From the NCBI GenBank assembly GCA_030540715.1, contig JAUNVQ010000001.1, positions 34,492 through 98,491 of the forward strand: a DNA stretch of 64,000 bases, read 5' to 3'. Position 1 is the first letter of the stretch, and every line of letters begins with the position of its first letter. A model generated the notes under the pieces. The model saw nothing but the letters and a program-made list of their open reading frames with translations, did no database searches and had not been told where the DNA came from. The position numbers and the translations under genes were made by a program. This DNA comes from Actinomycetaceae bacterium (lineage in GTDB: Bacteria > Actinomycetota > Actinomycetes > Actinomycetales > Actinomycetaceae). Shown piece after piece: positions 1 through 8,675 of the stretch.

Positions 1-188
1 TTGTCAACATCAAGTTCATGACCGCGCCTTATACCGGCACGGGGATGGCTGGGGACCAGTCAGTGGTGTGGCTGGATGAACCGGCCCTGGCTGACCTCAG
101 CAAAGCTTGGGTTGATGACCGAGTAGGCGAGTGGGTAGAAAACCATCCCGATTCCGTGCGTACCCTGGACAAAGGCCCGATTCACTAG
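1..188 (+). CDS. C-terminal end of an LCP (LytR-CpsA-Psr)-like protein, partial
   Basis: An open frame runs in from the left edge (codons start at base 3) and stops at TAG 186-188, giving the last 61 residues. The pattern MTAPYTGTGMAGDQSVVW followed by an acidic, Leu/Trp-containing helix resembles the end of LCP proteins, where a beta strand ends in P-x(n)-VVW before a final helix. LCP enzymes are membrane-anchored ligases that attach polymers to peptidoglycan. The catalytic core lies outside the window, so the family call rests on this tail alone. Confidence 0.5.
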   Translation, partial: VNIKFMTAPYTGTGMAGDQSVVWLDEPALADLSKAWVDDRVGEWVENHPDSVRTLDKGPIH

Positions 189-628
189 AGGGCGTTGTCG
201 GTTGGTCTGGTTAAGTGTTCTTCCCGGTTAGGCGGTCGGTACGCGCGGTGTGTTGGCTGTTGAGCGAGGAGTCGTTGGCCGCCGAAGGTCTGAGGCTAAC
301 CATTGAAGGTCTGAGGCTGAAAGTGCGCGGGACACTTTTAGTGTTGGGACCTTTTATTTGATCGTCTTGGGATGCGTGGTTGTGGTGTTTATTCGGTGCT
401 TTGGTTTTATGTTCAGACTATTTGGGTATTGAGTTTCTGGTCTCTGTACTGCGGAAAAACCTCCCAATTTAGGCTTTCGGTGAAGAGGCCTGGGAGGTAT
501 TGCGTTACCAAAGTATCACGTTAGTTGATTTCTGTCAGTGAATTAGCTACCTTACAGTATATATTTTTGGGTGGCTGGGAAGTCGTTGAATATTGAGTGA
601 CTGCTGATTGATTTGTCTGAGGGGGGCG
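189..628. other. Intergenic region with a short tandem repeat and a hairpin
   Basis: No gene is supported here. GAAGGTCTGAGGCT occurs twice with a 21-base period (284-297 and 305-318). ACCTCCCA (459-466) pairs with TGGGAGGT (491-498), a possible hairpin without a T tract. AGAGGGCG occurs at 187-194, right after the upstream stop. No promoter hexamers were convincing. Confidence 0.4.
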
Positions 629-955
629 ATGGCTGGTTCTCATGCTGGTGTTCCGGTTGATGATGAGGAAGAGTATGAGTATACGATTCCTGATTTTGAG
701 ACTGGGTTGGCTGCTGATGTTATTCGGTTGATTTTACCTTCGGTCCCTTATGGGGAGCGTAGAGGGCTCCTTTATGATTATCACTGTCCTGGTAATAGCA
801 TCGAGCACGCGATGTTTAACTGCTTGAGTTGGGCGCATGACGAAGGTCTTGCGATTGATGCTCGGTGGTTCGATAGAATTGAGGAAGAATTCCCACCTGA
901 TGATCCAGAATGGGACTATTCATATTCGTGGATTGTTCCGTATGTGACGAAGTAG
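629..955 (+). CDS. Small acidic hypothetical protein
   Basis: 108 residues. ATG 629 is preferred over TTG 608 because GAGGGGGG (619-626) sits just upstream as ribosome binding site. The product is strongly acidic (about 23 Asp/Glu against about 6 Lys/Arg), with an acidic N-terminus (DDEEEYEY), many aromatic residues, and no signal peptide or membrane segment. I do not recognise the family. Small acidic single-domain proteins like this are often immunity proteins for secreted toxins, but no toxin gene is adjacent, so this is only a suggestion. Confidence 0.5.
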   Translation: MAGSHAGVPVDDEEEYEYTIPDFETGLAADVIRLILPSVPYGERRGLLYDYHCPGNSIEHAMFNCLSWAHDEGLAIDARWFDRIEEEFPPDDPEWDYSYSWIVPYVTK

Positions 956-1093
956 TTCTTCATTCCTAGCTTTTGCTTGTAGCTTCCATAGCTTATTGTT
1001 CTTGCAGCGATGCAAACGTAATGTACAAGCGGGCCTACCGGCAGTAAATTATTTCTACATATCCAAGCGTGACAGTGGCATTAAGCTATTGCC

Positions 1094-1121
1094 TTGTGGA
1101 TAACTTTAGAGTTATCCACAA
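1094..1121. promoter_or_regulatory. Perfect palindrome containing two inverted DnaA boxes
   Basis: Arms TTGTGGATAACT (1094-1105) and AGTTATCCACAA (1110-1121) are perfect complements around the loop TTAG. Each arm carries the consensus DnaA box TTATCCACA: minus strand at 1095-1103, plus strand at 1112-1120. It lies just before or over the likely start of the next gene. It could be a DnaA-binding regulatory site or simply a hairpin. Confidence 0.6.
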
Positions 1122-1134
1122 GTATCGACAAACC

Positions 1135-2397
1135 ATGGATCTTTACGCGTTTATATTAAAGACTCTGTTTATGGGAGATTTCAATACATCTAATGCAATC
1201 GATACAATACGTGATGTTCGCATTCCACCGCCTTGGTTTATCGATGCCAGCAAACGAGTAGCAAAATCAATTGAACGGGCTGACGAATATATTCATCCAT
1301 TATCCGCGGAAAAAACCTGGTCGCACGCCCCGACACATTACCTCATAAAGAAAAGCATTTTACAAGCTGATGATGCTAGTTATAAAACACTACTTATGGA
1401 ATCGCGAGCCAAACAAACCTTGCGAACCCTTGTGGGTAACCATATATTTCTGCAGGTTGAGCCAAATTGGGACAAATGGACAACACGTCTTGTTGTTATT
1501 CATGCTCAAGATATTGCAAATATTATTCGCAGAAAGAAAGCAACTGCTCTTTGCCTACAAAGTGCCTGTATCTTTTGGGGAGCGCCGCTACTGTGTGTGC
1601 AACCAACAACGTCCATTTTGATAGAACGTAAAAATCGAAGTGCCAGAAGATACTCGCAACATTCACATATGTTTCCTAAGAATACCGTGAAAACCGTTAC
1701 ATACCAGTGCTGCAGTAGTGATATAACACGAATTGATGGAATACCAGTTACTTCACGTTTACGGACACTTCTTGATGTTCTTGCCCGATTTCCCGAGCCA
1801 GATTATATCGTTCCAGGTGATGCCTTGTTGCGTGCTTTAGTTGACTATGACGATCTACGACGTGTATATAGTGAAGATAAATTTGAACACGTTCGTAAGG
1901 ACTTTCATTCGCTGGTTTCTGAGCAACCCTCTCGATTCCCAAAGCGTAAGGTGCTACAGCGGTTTTCAGTGTTGCATCCTGCCTCAGAATCACCCTTAGA
2001 GTCGGTAACACGCTTCTTTTTACATGCACTTGGAATAATGGGTTATCAACTGCAATATCCAGTGATGTATCAAGATTTAGGTGGGTACCCTCGTCCGCTT
2101 AATCGTGAAGAACAACGGCGATATCATCCAAGTAGCGATGGGCCAGTGAAAACAGTTTTTGTTGATATTGCGATACCTATGAAAGGTTTCGCGTTGGAAT
2201 GTGATGGAGCTGCCAAAAAACTGGGTGGCTATTCTTCCGTGGAAGCTAACGAAAAGAGACTGTGGAAAAAACAAAACGAGCAAAACCAACGTGATGCAAT
2301 CTTGCAGTGGCATTTTACCGATGTGGTTCACCTTGATTGGCGACGGCTGTGGAATTGGAATTCTTTTATTTACGCAATCAGAAAGCTTTTTGCGTGA
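1135..2397 (+). CDS. AbiEi/DUF559-type protein with a C-terminal nuclease-like domain
   Basis: 420 residues from ATG 1135. The frame is open to GTG 1069, but that extension would include the DnaA-box palindrome; no start has a clear Shine-Dalgarno. The middle part (DGIPVTSRLRTLLDVLARFP) matches the actinobacterial AbiEi-like family, where a DNA-binding/antitoxin-like segment ends in a segment about loss of transcription. The C-terminus has the PD-(D/E)XK-like layout of DUF559/Vsr-like folds: SPLES, then VDIAI, then ALECDGA. No adjacent AbiEii nucleotidyltransferase toxin is present, so it is an orphan. The gene is noticeably more A+T-rich than its neighbours, consistent with transfer. Nuclease activity is inference. 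Confidence 0.65.
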   Translation: MDLYAFILKTLFMGDFNTSNAIDTIRDVRIPPPWFIDASKRVAKSIERADEYIHPLSAEKTWSHAPTHYLIKKSILQADDASYKTLLMESRAKQTLRTLVGNHIFLQVEPNWDKWTTRLVVIHAQDIANIIRRKKATALCLQSACIFWGAPLLCVQPTTSILIERKNRSARRYSQHSHMFPKNTVKTVTYQCCSSDITRIDGIPVTSRLRTLLDVLARFPEPDYIVPGDALLRALVDYDDLRRVYSEDKFEHVRKDFHSLVSEQPSRFPKRKVLQRFSVLHPASESPLESVTRFFLHALGIMGYQLQYPVMYQDLGGYPRPLNREEQRRYHPSSDGPVKTVFVDIAIPMKGFALECDGAAKKLGGYSSVEANEKRLWKKQNEQNQRDAILQWHFTDVVHLDWRRLWNWNSFIYAIRKLFA

Positions 2398-2753
2398 ACT
2401 ATAGTTTAGCGCTGTTCATGATTGTCGCATATTCATTTCGGTGGATCGGTATGTGGGCGTAACAACCGAGTTAGTCTGTGTAATACCCGCATGGGGCATT
2501 CTTGGGTTCTGACTGTAGTGAACAGACAGTCAATCTTTTGATTTTGTCACAATGAGTCGGCGGTTTGTTAACATGTCGGACGTTGAGACCGCCGACATGT
2601 TAACAAACCGCCGACATGATGCGGAAGAGAGAGGCGGGGTGCAGGAGTGTGCAGGTGGGGGCAGGGTCGCTGTGCAGGTGGAGCGTGCAGAAAGAACGTG
2701 CACAGGAATGACCGATGGTGGCGTAAAAAGTTAGTATGATGTCATCTGTGGTG
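2398..2753. other. Convergent intergenic region with a long perfect inverted repeat
   Basis: It lies between the ends of two convergent genes. The main content is the 24-bp inverted repeat at 2556-2615. Beyond it, 2638-2703 is G-rich with repeated GTGCAGG words. No gene is supported; the short ORF here is composed of the inverted repeat. Confidence 0.5.
2556..2615. repeat. Perfect 24-bp inverted repeat
   Basis: The left arm 2556-2579 (starts GTCGGCGG, ends CATGTCGG) and right arm 2592-2615 are perfect reverse complements around a 12-base spacer. Each arm contains the palindromic core TGTTAACA. No T run follows on either strand, so it is not a standard intrinsic terminator. It might be a MITE end, a bidirectional transcription barrier or a protein-binding site. 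Confidence 0.7.
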
Positions 2754-5700
2754 TCACAGCAACGATCCAACCGCAAGGGGATAGATGACAGCCTTCTTGG
2801 CAGCGTCGCTTGCATCAAGATCGCAGGCAGCAATCAACCGCCAATCATGGTCGCCATCGCCGTCATGAAGCGTCTGCCTAATAAGCCACAGGCGCCCTCT
2901 GCCTGCTAAATCCTCCAGCTGTCCGCGCATGCCATCAACTGAAGCTGTAGGCGTATCTGTCAATCCCGTATTATCTGGAGAATTGGTGGATACGCCGGAG
3001 GAAATACCGGCTGCATCAGTTGCGTCATTGGACGCACCGACCGTACCGTCAGTTGCGTCAATAACTGGTTGCCCCCGATCAACACCATACCCAGCGCCGC
3101 TGGCCCGCACCTTATCGACGAACAGAAAAACTTCATCAATGTCATCGGTAGTTGGGGCCATATTCACGCCAACAAACGCACTGGTACGTGCCTCCTGTGT
3201 AATATCGAGCCACTCGTGGTCATCATAAAACGCACCAATCGCGCTATCCCAGGCAACAAAACCCCAACCAATAAAGCCCAATTCCGCAAGAGCATCGGGA
3301 TTATCCTGCGCAATCAACTCAACAATACGAAAAACGATCCCAACAGCACTGCGACGCAAGGCATGACGGTTCGCAGAAAAAGCAATGTTCCCATTTTCAT
3401 CAGCCCCAAAAGCACGCTCACCCGCGGCATCGCCCTCTGAAATCCCGATCCCGGCCAAGATATCATCGGCGCTGAACTGGCGTATCGCGCCATCGGCCAT
3501 CATCTGCCATTCTTCCAGCAACGAGGAATCAACGGCAGCAATGAGCGCGCCCAGCCACTCCGTGATTTCTTCTAACTCTTCGGTCACCAGTTCCGCTGGA
3601 ATAATTTGGCGCAAAGCACGAAACGCATCGGTGAGATACCTCAAAACCACGCCTTCACTGCGTGACAAATCGTAGCGCGAAATTAAATCAGTAAAAGTCA
3701 TTGCGCTTTCGATCATGTCGCGTACCACCGACTTTGGCGAGATATCCATTCCCAATGCCCACGGATTCGACTTACGATACATATCAAATGCCGGCTCTAA
3801 CAGCTCAGCCAATGGCCGCGGCCACGTGACCTCTGCAAGCTCTTCTTGGCGCTGGTCATAGTCCATTCCCTGAGCACGAAGTGCGGCATAAGCCTCATCG
3901 CGTGCAGCCTTGCGCTGGGCATACAGTACGGGACGTGGGTCCTCAAGGACGGCTTCAATTACCGAGACCATATCCAAAGAAAACGACGGTGAACACGGGT
4001 CTAGCAGGTCAAATGCGGCCAGTGCAAAGGGGGAAAGCTCCTGGTTTAAGGCAAAATCTTCCGGCAACTCAGCCGTCAGACGTAGCCGACCCAGCCCATC
4101 ACCACGCGCGGTGGCCTGTGTCGATGAAATATGTTCAACAACCTCGGCGGTACGCATCGACTGATAGATCTGCGCTAGCGTGCGAACATGCGGATTCGCC
4201 TCGCGCGGGCGGTCATGGTTATTCATGGCCAGCCACATACAGTGCTCAGCGGCATCTCGCTGGCCCGACAGCACATGCAACACCATCGCATGAGTCATTG
4301 AAAAATAGGAACGGAGTTGTTCGGGGGAAGAATCACGCAAGCGTTCAAACGTCTGTTGTGTCCACGACACAAAACCTTCACGCGGCTGGCGACGCTGAAT
4401 TTTCTTTTTAGAGGGCGACGTGCGGCCACCTTTACCAGCAGATTTACCTGAACCGCCGCGAACTCCAGCACCAGAACCAGCGCTGGCACCAGAACCAGCA
4501 CCAGCACCAGAACCAGCGCCAGCACCGCGCCCTTTACGACCCCCAAACTCCAACTTAGCTTCGCGTTTCGCATTGTCAATATCGTGTTCGGGAGCCTGAA
4601 CTTCCACGTAACCAACGGTGTCGTAGCCTGCACGCCCAGCACGCCCGGCAATCTGATGAAACTCGCGGGCCGACAGATGGCGTTCACGCTGCCCGTCATA
4701 TTTGGACAGTGCCGTCAACACCACGGTACGAATCGGCACGTTAATCCCGACACCCAGGGTGTCCGTCCCGCAGATTACTGCCAGCAGACCGCGCGCCGTT
4801 AGTTGCTCAACTAAGCGTCGATAACGCGGGAGCATTCCGGCATGATGAACCCCGATGCCGGCCCTCAACAGGCGCGATAGCGATTTACCAAACCCGGGGC
4901 CAAAGGCAAACCCCGCAATTGCGTCAGCAATTTTGTCGCGTTGAGCACGCGGAATAATACTGGTGGTTGCCAAATCGTGAGCCTTGGCAACAGCTTCTGC
5001 CTGTGAAAAATGCACGATGTAAATCGGCCAACGATCCGCATCCAGCAGCCGCCCAATCAGGGTAGGCGTGTCTTCTAAAGTATAGTTAAACTCCAGTGGA
5101 ACAGGGCGCTTCGCATTATCAATCACGGCCACGTCACGCCCGGTGCGCTTCGATAAATCATCGACAAAAAACTGTACGTCACCAAGTGTTGCCGACATAA
5201 GCACCATCTGTGTTTCAGTCAGCTCCAGCAGCGGAACCTGCCATGCCCAACCACGCTGAGGATCGCCGTAATAGTGGAACTCATCCATCACGACAACACC
5301 CACGTCAAGGTCCTTGCCCTCGCGAAGCGCATCATTGGCAAGCATTTCGGCAGTTGCGCAAATAATGGGGGCCTCAGCATTAAGCGACACATCGCCAGTA
5401 ACCATACCAACATTTTTCGCCCCAAATAGATGAACAAGGTCGAAAAACTTTTCCGACACCAGAGCTTTAATCGGTGCAGTATAGAAACTTCGCTGGTCCT
5501 TTGCCAGGGCATGCAGATGCGCAGCCAGGGCAATCATTGATTTACCTGAGCCAGTGGGGGTGGCCGCAATCACGTGGTTACCTGAAAAAATTTCCGTGGC
5601 TGCGTCTTCTTGATGCGGGTAAAGTTCACGGCCAGAATCGGCCGCCCAATCGGCAAAGGCATCTAAGACGGCGCTTGGATCGCCAAGCAGGCCGTTGTCT

Positions 5701-5786
5701 TCAAGGTCATCTAAGAGGACGTTGAGCGCGGGCTCATCGGTTACAGGGTACTGAGGTTGTGCCACTGTTCTATTGTGGCTTATCAA
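2754..5786 (-). CDS. DEAD/DEAH-box helicase, DUF3516 family
   Basis: 1010 residues from TTG 5786; GTG 5765 is an alternative, and neither has a strong ribosome binding site. Superfamily II motifs are intact: Walker A ATPTGSGKS (75-83), DEFH (168-171), SAT (198-200) and QIAGRAGRAG (378-387). The remaining 550 residues fit the C-terminal DUF3516 region of an actinobacterial Ski2/HelY-like RNA helicase family thought to act in RNA processing or decay. Residues 416-454 are a Gly/Ala/Ser low-complexity insert (tandem GCACCAGAACCA-type repeats on the plus strand, about 4434-4535) followed by a basic stretch. The insert lies just after the helicase core and probably forms a flexible linker. Confidence 0.9.
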   Translation of the reverse strand: MISHNRTVAQPQYPVTDEPALNVLLDDLEDNGLLGDPSAVLDAFADWAADSGRELYPHQEDAATEIFSGNHVIAATPTGSGKSMIALAAHLHALAKDQRSFYTAPIKALVSEKFFDLVHLFGAKNVGMVTGDVSLNAEAPIICATAEMLANDALREGKDLDVGVVVMDEFHYYGDPQRGWAWQVPLLELTETQMVLMSATLGDVQFFVDDLSKRTGRDVAVIDNAKRPVPLEFNYTLEDTPTLIGRLLDADRWPIYIVHFSQAEAVAKAHDLATTSIIPRAQRDKIADAIAGFAFGPGFGKSLSRLLRAGIGVHHAGMLPRYRRLVEQLTARGLLAVICGTDTLGVGINVPIRTVVLTALSKYDGQRERHLSAREFHQIAGRAGRAGYDTVGYVEVQAPEHDIDNAKREAKLEFGGRKGRGAGAGSGAGAGSGASAGSGAGVRGGSGKSAGKGGRTSPSKKKIQRRQPREGFVSWTQQTFERLRDSSPEQLRSYFSMTHAMVLHVLSGQRDAAEHCMWLAMNNHDRPREANPHVRTLAQIYQSMRTAEVVEHISSTQATARGDGLGRLRLTAELPEDFALNQELSPFALAAFDLLDPCSPSFSLDMVSVIEAVLEDPRPVLYAQRKAARDEAYAALRAQGMDYDQRQEELAEVTWPRPLAELLEPAFDMYRKSNPWALGMDISPKSVVRDMIESAMTFTDLISRYDLSRSEGVVLRYLTDAFRALRQIIPAELVTEELEEITEWLGALIAAVDSSLLEEWQMMADGAIRQFSADDILAGIGISEGDAAGERAFGADENGNIAFSANRHALRRSAVGIVFRIVELIAQDNPDALAELGFIGWGFVAWDSAIGAFYDDHEWLDITQEARTSAFVGVNMAPTTDDIDEVFLFVDKVRASGAGYGVDRGQPVIDATDGTVGASNDATDAAGISSGVSTNSPDNTGLTDTPTASVDGMRGQLEDLAGRGRLWLIRQTLHDGDGDHDWRLIAACDLDASDAAKKAVIYPLAVGSLL
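4434..4535. repeat. In-frame low-complexity Gly/Ala/Ser-coding repeat
   Basis: Imperfect tandem units of CCAGCACCAGAA type inside the helicase gene encode (G-A-G-S)n. The repeat is in frame, so slippage would change linker length by whole residues. Confidence 0.7.
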
Positions 5787-6412
5787 AGCGCTGCGGGCAA
5801 TGTTGCGGTTTTCGTGTGGTGTTGCGTGTGGTTTTCGTGTGGTGTCGCGGGCTGAGTTCGCTGCTGGGAGGTGGCATTATATGAGATTGCTTGGGAATGG
5901 GGTGGGTAGCTGCGAGAAACGGTCATACTGGTTTCTTAATTCGTGAATGGGTAGGTGTCAGGTGTTGTTTCGTCATGTTGGGTGATATGCCAGGGTAAAA
6001 ATACATCCGACGAAATGAGCTGAGACCACGCAGATAGTGGCACTTTGGGCAGGATCCAAAAGATGAGTAAAGAGCATATTATGTGGCCAGCATGATAAAG
6101 GGGCGGCATTGCGGGTGGGCTTGTCTACATTTCTATGCGGTTTTTGTGGGATTTTCAGGGGAGTTGTAGGTAGGTATCGCGCAGTTGCAATGCAGTTTTT
6201 ACGGGGGGGAGTGACAGGGCCTGCTGGGGGGGGATAATCTGGTGACAGTTGGCTTGGATAGCCTGGCGACACTAGGCTGTCTGGCAATAGTAGGCAGTAG
6301 GGGTACCTGTGAACGGCGTGTGGCCGCACTTCGCCCTCTTAAAATAATTCTCATGTCATCAGGAAACTGAAAAGTCAGCACGGGTTTAACCTTCGCACAC
6401 CCCAAGCGCTCA
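5787..6412. other. Long divergent intergenic region, no gene seen
   Basis: It separates the helicase start from the first symporter promoter. Open frames on the minus strand have no ribosome binding site or recognisable product. There are G runs at 6205-6235 and a copy of the 9-mer TCGCCCTCT at 6331. I looked for a glycine riboswitch, common upstream of AGCS genes, and did not recognise one. Confidence 0.4.
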
Positions 6413-6418
6413 TATAAT
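6413..6418 (+). promoter_or_regulatory. -10 element for the first AGCS gene
   Basis: TATAAT at 6413-6418 would place the transcript start near 6425, giving a leader of about 75 bases to ATG 6501. The -35 is poor (TTTAAC at 6385-6390 has long spacing). The hexamer excludes the upstream in-frame ATG 6417 as start. Confidence 0.5.
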
Positions 6419-6500
6419 GGATAGACCCCAAAAGCTCATGGGCAACTTGATAGCGTTACATCTACGAAGTCCTCACCTCACGATCAGGAGTAGAACTGAT

Positions 6501-7976
6501 ATGCCAACTCTAGCTCAAGCTGGCTTTTTTGCCTCACTTGCCGAAACTTTCGATACCTACGTTAATGTGGCGGTCGGCTTCCTTTTCCAATGGGGCCTTG
6601 TTTACTTGTTGATAGGTGTTGGTGTGGTTATCACCTTTTACTTAGGTGCCCCGCAAATTCGCAACCTGAAAGAGATTTTTACATCCTTCAAAGGTTCACG
6701 CAGGCGCATTGACCCCGAGATTTCATCATTCCAAGCATTTGCTGTTGGTATTGCAACGCGTGTGGGAATCGGTAATATCGGCGGTGTCGCACTGGCGTTG
6801 ATTATGGGTGGACCGGGCGCTATCTTTTGGATGTGGATCATCGCTTTTATTGGTATGGCCACAGCCTTTGCCGAATCGACCCTGGCGCAACTCTTTAAGA
6901 TCCGTCATAATGACGGCACTTTCCGCGGTGGGCCAGCATATTTTATTTCGCGTGGACTTGGATGGAAGAAGATTGCCTATCTGTTTGCGGGAATCACGAT
7001 TTTTTCATCTGGTATGGCGGTGCCCATGGTTCAGGTCAACACCGTTGCTGCAACTGTGCAAGAAAGCCATCATGTAGCTCCCTGGATGACAGGCGTGGTA
7101 ATGATGGTGCTATTGGCTCCAGTGATTATTGGTGGAATCCGTTGGGTAGCAAAAGTGAGTGAGTACCTGGCACCGATTATGGCGTTACTTTATATTGCGA
7201 TTACGGTTGTCATTATTGTACAAGCACTCATTGTTGCCCCCGAAACTGTAGGCAATGCTTTTGCGTCAATCTTTGGTATGGCCTTTGGCTGGAAAGCTGC
7301 TGCTGGTGGTATGTTGGGGGCGATTTTCCAGGCCCTTATTCAAGGTGCTAGGCGTGGGTTATTCTCCAACGAGGCAGGTCTTGGTACCTTTTCTAACGCC
7401 GCAGGTGCCGCAACTGTCAAGCATCCCTGTCAGCAAGGATTCTTGCAGGCTTTCGGTGTTTTTGTTGACACAATGATTGTGTGTACCTCCACGGCGCTTA
7501 TTATCCTAATTGCCAATCCGGTTGTACCTACCGACCCCAATGAAGCGGGAGCTTTAACCGCAACATCTGTTGCTCAGTCCTTGGGGCCATGGATGGAACC
7601 AGTCATGACCATCATTATTTTCATTTTTGGTTACACAACTGCATTTGGTGCCTATTCTTATGGTCAAGTCTCTTTGGATCACTTCACGCAAAATTCAGCG
7701 GTTTCACTGATTTATCGTTGTATTGTTGTGGTGCTCTGTGGCGTGGGAGCCGTTGCGCAACTGTCCACAGTATGGGCCCTGGCTGACCTGATGCTGGGAC
7801 TTGGCGCGATTATCAACTTGATTGCAGTGTTGATGCTGGCCAAATGGGCACGCGGAGCGCTCAAAGATTGGAATGCACAGCGCGCCGAGCGAAAGAAACC
7901 AGTATTTATCAGTACGGATAATAAATATATGCCCGCCGAGTTACCTGGGCGGATCTGGCGTACTGACAGTGCATGA
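6501..7976 (+). CDS. Sodium:alanine/glycine symporter (AGCS family), paralogue 1
   Basis: 491 residues from ATG 6501, chosen for AGGAG at 6486-6490; the longer frame from 6417 overlaps the promoter. This polytopic membrane protein imports alanine or glycine with Na+. Family hallmarks: RVGIGNIGGVALAL followed by GGPGAIFWMW, an FAESTLAQLFK segment, RGGPAYFISRGLG, and the conserved RRGLFSNEAGLGTFSNAAG motif. It is the first of three AGCS paralogues within 8 kb, each with its own upstream region. The variant GIGNIGG (the others have GTGNIAG) suggests divergence in substrate or ion handling. The exact amino acid transported cannot be told. Confidence 0.92.
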   Translation: MPTLAQAGFFASLAETFDTYVNVAVGFLFQWGLVYLLIGVGVVITFYLGAPQIRNLKEIFTSFKGSRRRIDPEISSFQAFAVGIATRVGIGNIGGVALALIMGGPGAIFWMWIIAFIGMATAFAESTLAQLFKIRHNDGTFRGGPAYFISRGLGWKKIAYLFAGITIFSSGMAVPMVQVNTVAATVQESHHVAPWMTGVVMMVLLAPVIIGGIRWVAKVSEYLAPIMALLYIAITVVIIVQALIVAPETVGNAFASIFGMAFGWKAAAGGMLGAIFQALIQGARRGLFSNEAGLGTFSNAAGAATVKHPCQQGFLQAFGVFVDTMIVCTSTALIILIANPVVPTDPNEAGALTATSVAQSLGPWMEPVMTIIIFIFGYTTAFGAYSYGQVSLDHFTQNSAVSLIYRCIVVVLCGVGAVAQLSTVWALADLMLGLGAIINLIAVLMLAKWARGALKDWNAQRAERKKPVFISTDNKYMPAELPGRIWRTDSA

Positions 7977-8675
7977 TATCTGCACTGTTGTTGACTATGC
8001 TATCTCCAAGGCAATTTAATCACGTTAAGCATTGGTGAATAACACGCTTTACTCATGGCCTGTACTCTGGTCATACGTGACACCAGGTTTCATGTGAAAT
8101 ATATGGATAGATATACATAGCATCACAACAGACCTATATGGCATCTCGGTTCTTCGTTTGCGACCTTAGTGGCGCGTTTACCATGGGAAGCTGTGGGCAG
8201 TGCGGATGACTTCACCTTATTTTCCAGAGAGATAGCGTACTACTTTGGTGCATCCAGGGGCTGTCTTGCGGCGGAAGGTGACCCAGTTATGTTATAGAAG
8301 AGGACGTTACGCGAACAATCGCATTGAGGGCTTTCTTAAAGAAGGGCTAACGCATCTGAAAGAAGAAATAGATATCCGCCTGAAATGCTGAATGAAGAGC
8401 GCAGATATTGTGTTAAGTCGGTAGTCATCACCGATATTTGAGTGAAGGTATTGTTGGTACATGGGGAAGAGAAAGGCGATCGAAGGCTGCGTCCTTCTAC
8501 ACGCCTTAAAGGTAAAGATTTTATAAAAATCGTAAATTTACGCTATTATTTTTTACGGTTTTCCCTGTAAGGTAAAAACTACCTATCAAGGACTACGGCA
8601 TATCAACCCCGCTATGTCGTCCACTACGGCGTCACGCATACCGTGCAAGCGTCCAACCCCGTCTGGAGGGCAACA
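7977..8675. other. Intergenic region with a possible transposase scrap and a palindrome
   Basis: No intact gene. A 37-codon frame (GTG 8278 to TGA 8391) encodes YANNRIEGFLKEGLTHL, whose NNRIEG recalls the C-terminal part of some transposases; this is weak. CGTAAATTTACG (8531-8542) is a perfect palindrome in an A+T-rich stretch, a possible operator or promoter zone for the next symporter. Confidence 0.3.

Noticed and set aside
5973-6329. 118-codon minus-strand open frame
   Set aside because: No binding site and no family; Pro/Ser/Thr-rich product typical of a chance frame over a G-rich stretch.
6200-6500. Glycine riboswitch upstream of the first AGCS gene
   Set aside because: Expected in some genomes, but the conserved glycine aptamer blocks are not recognisable here or before the other two symporters.
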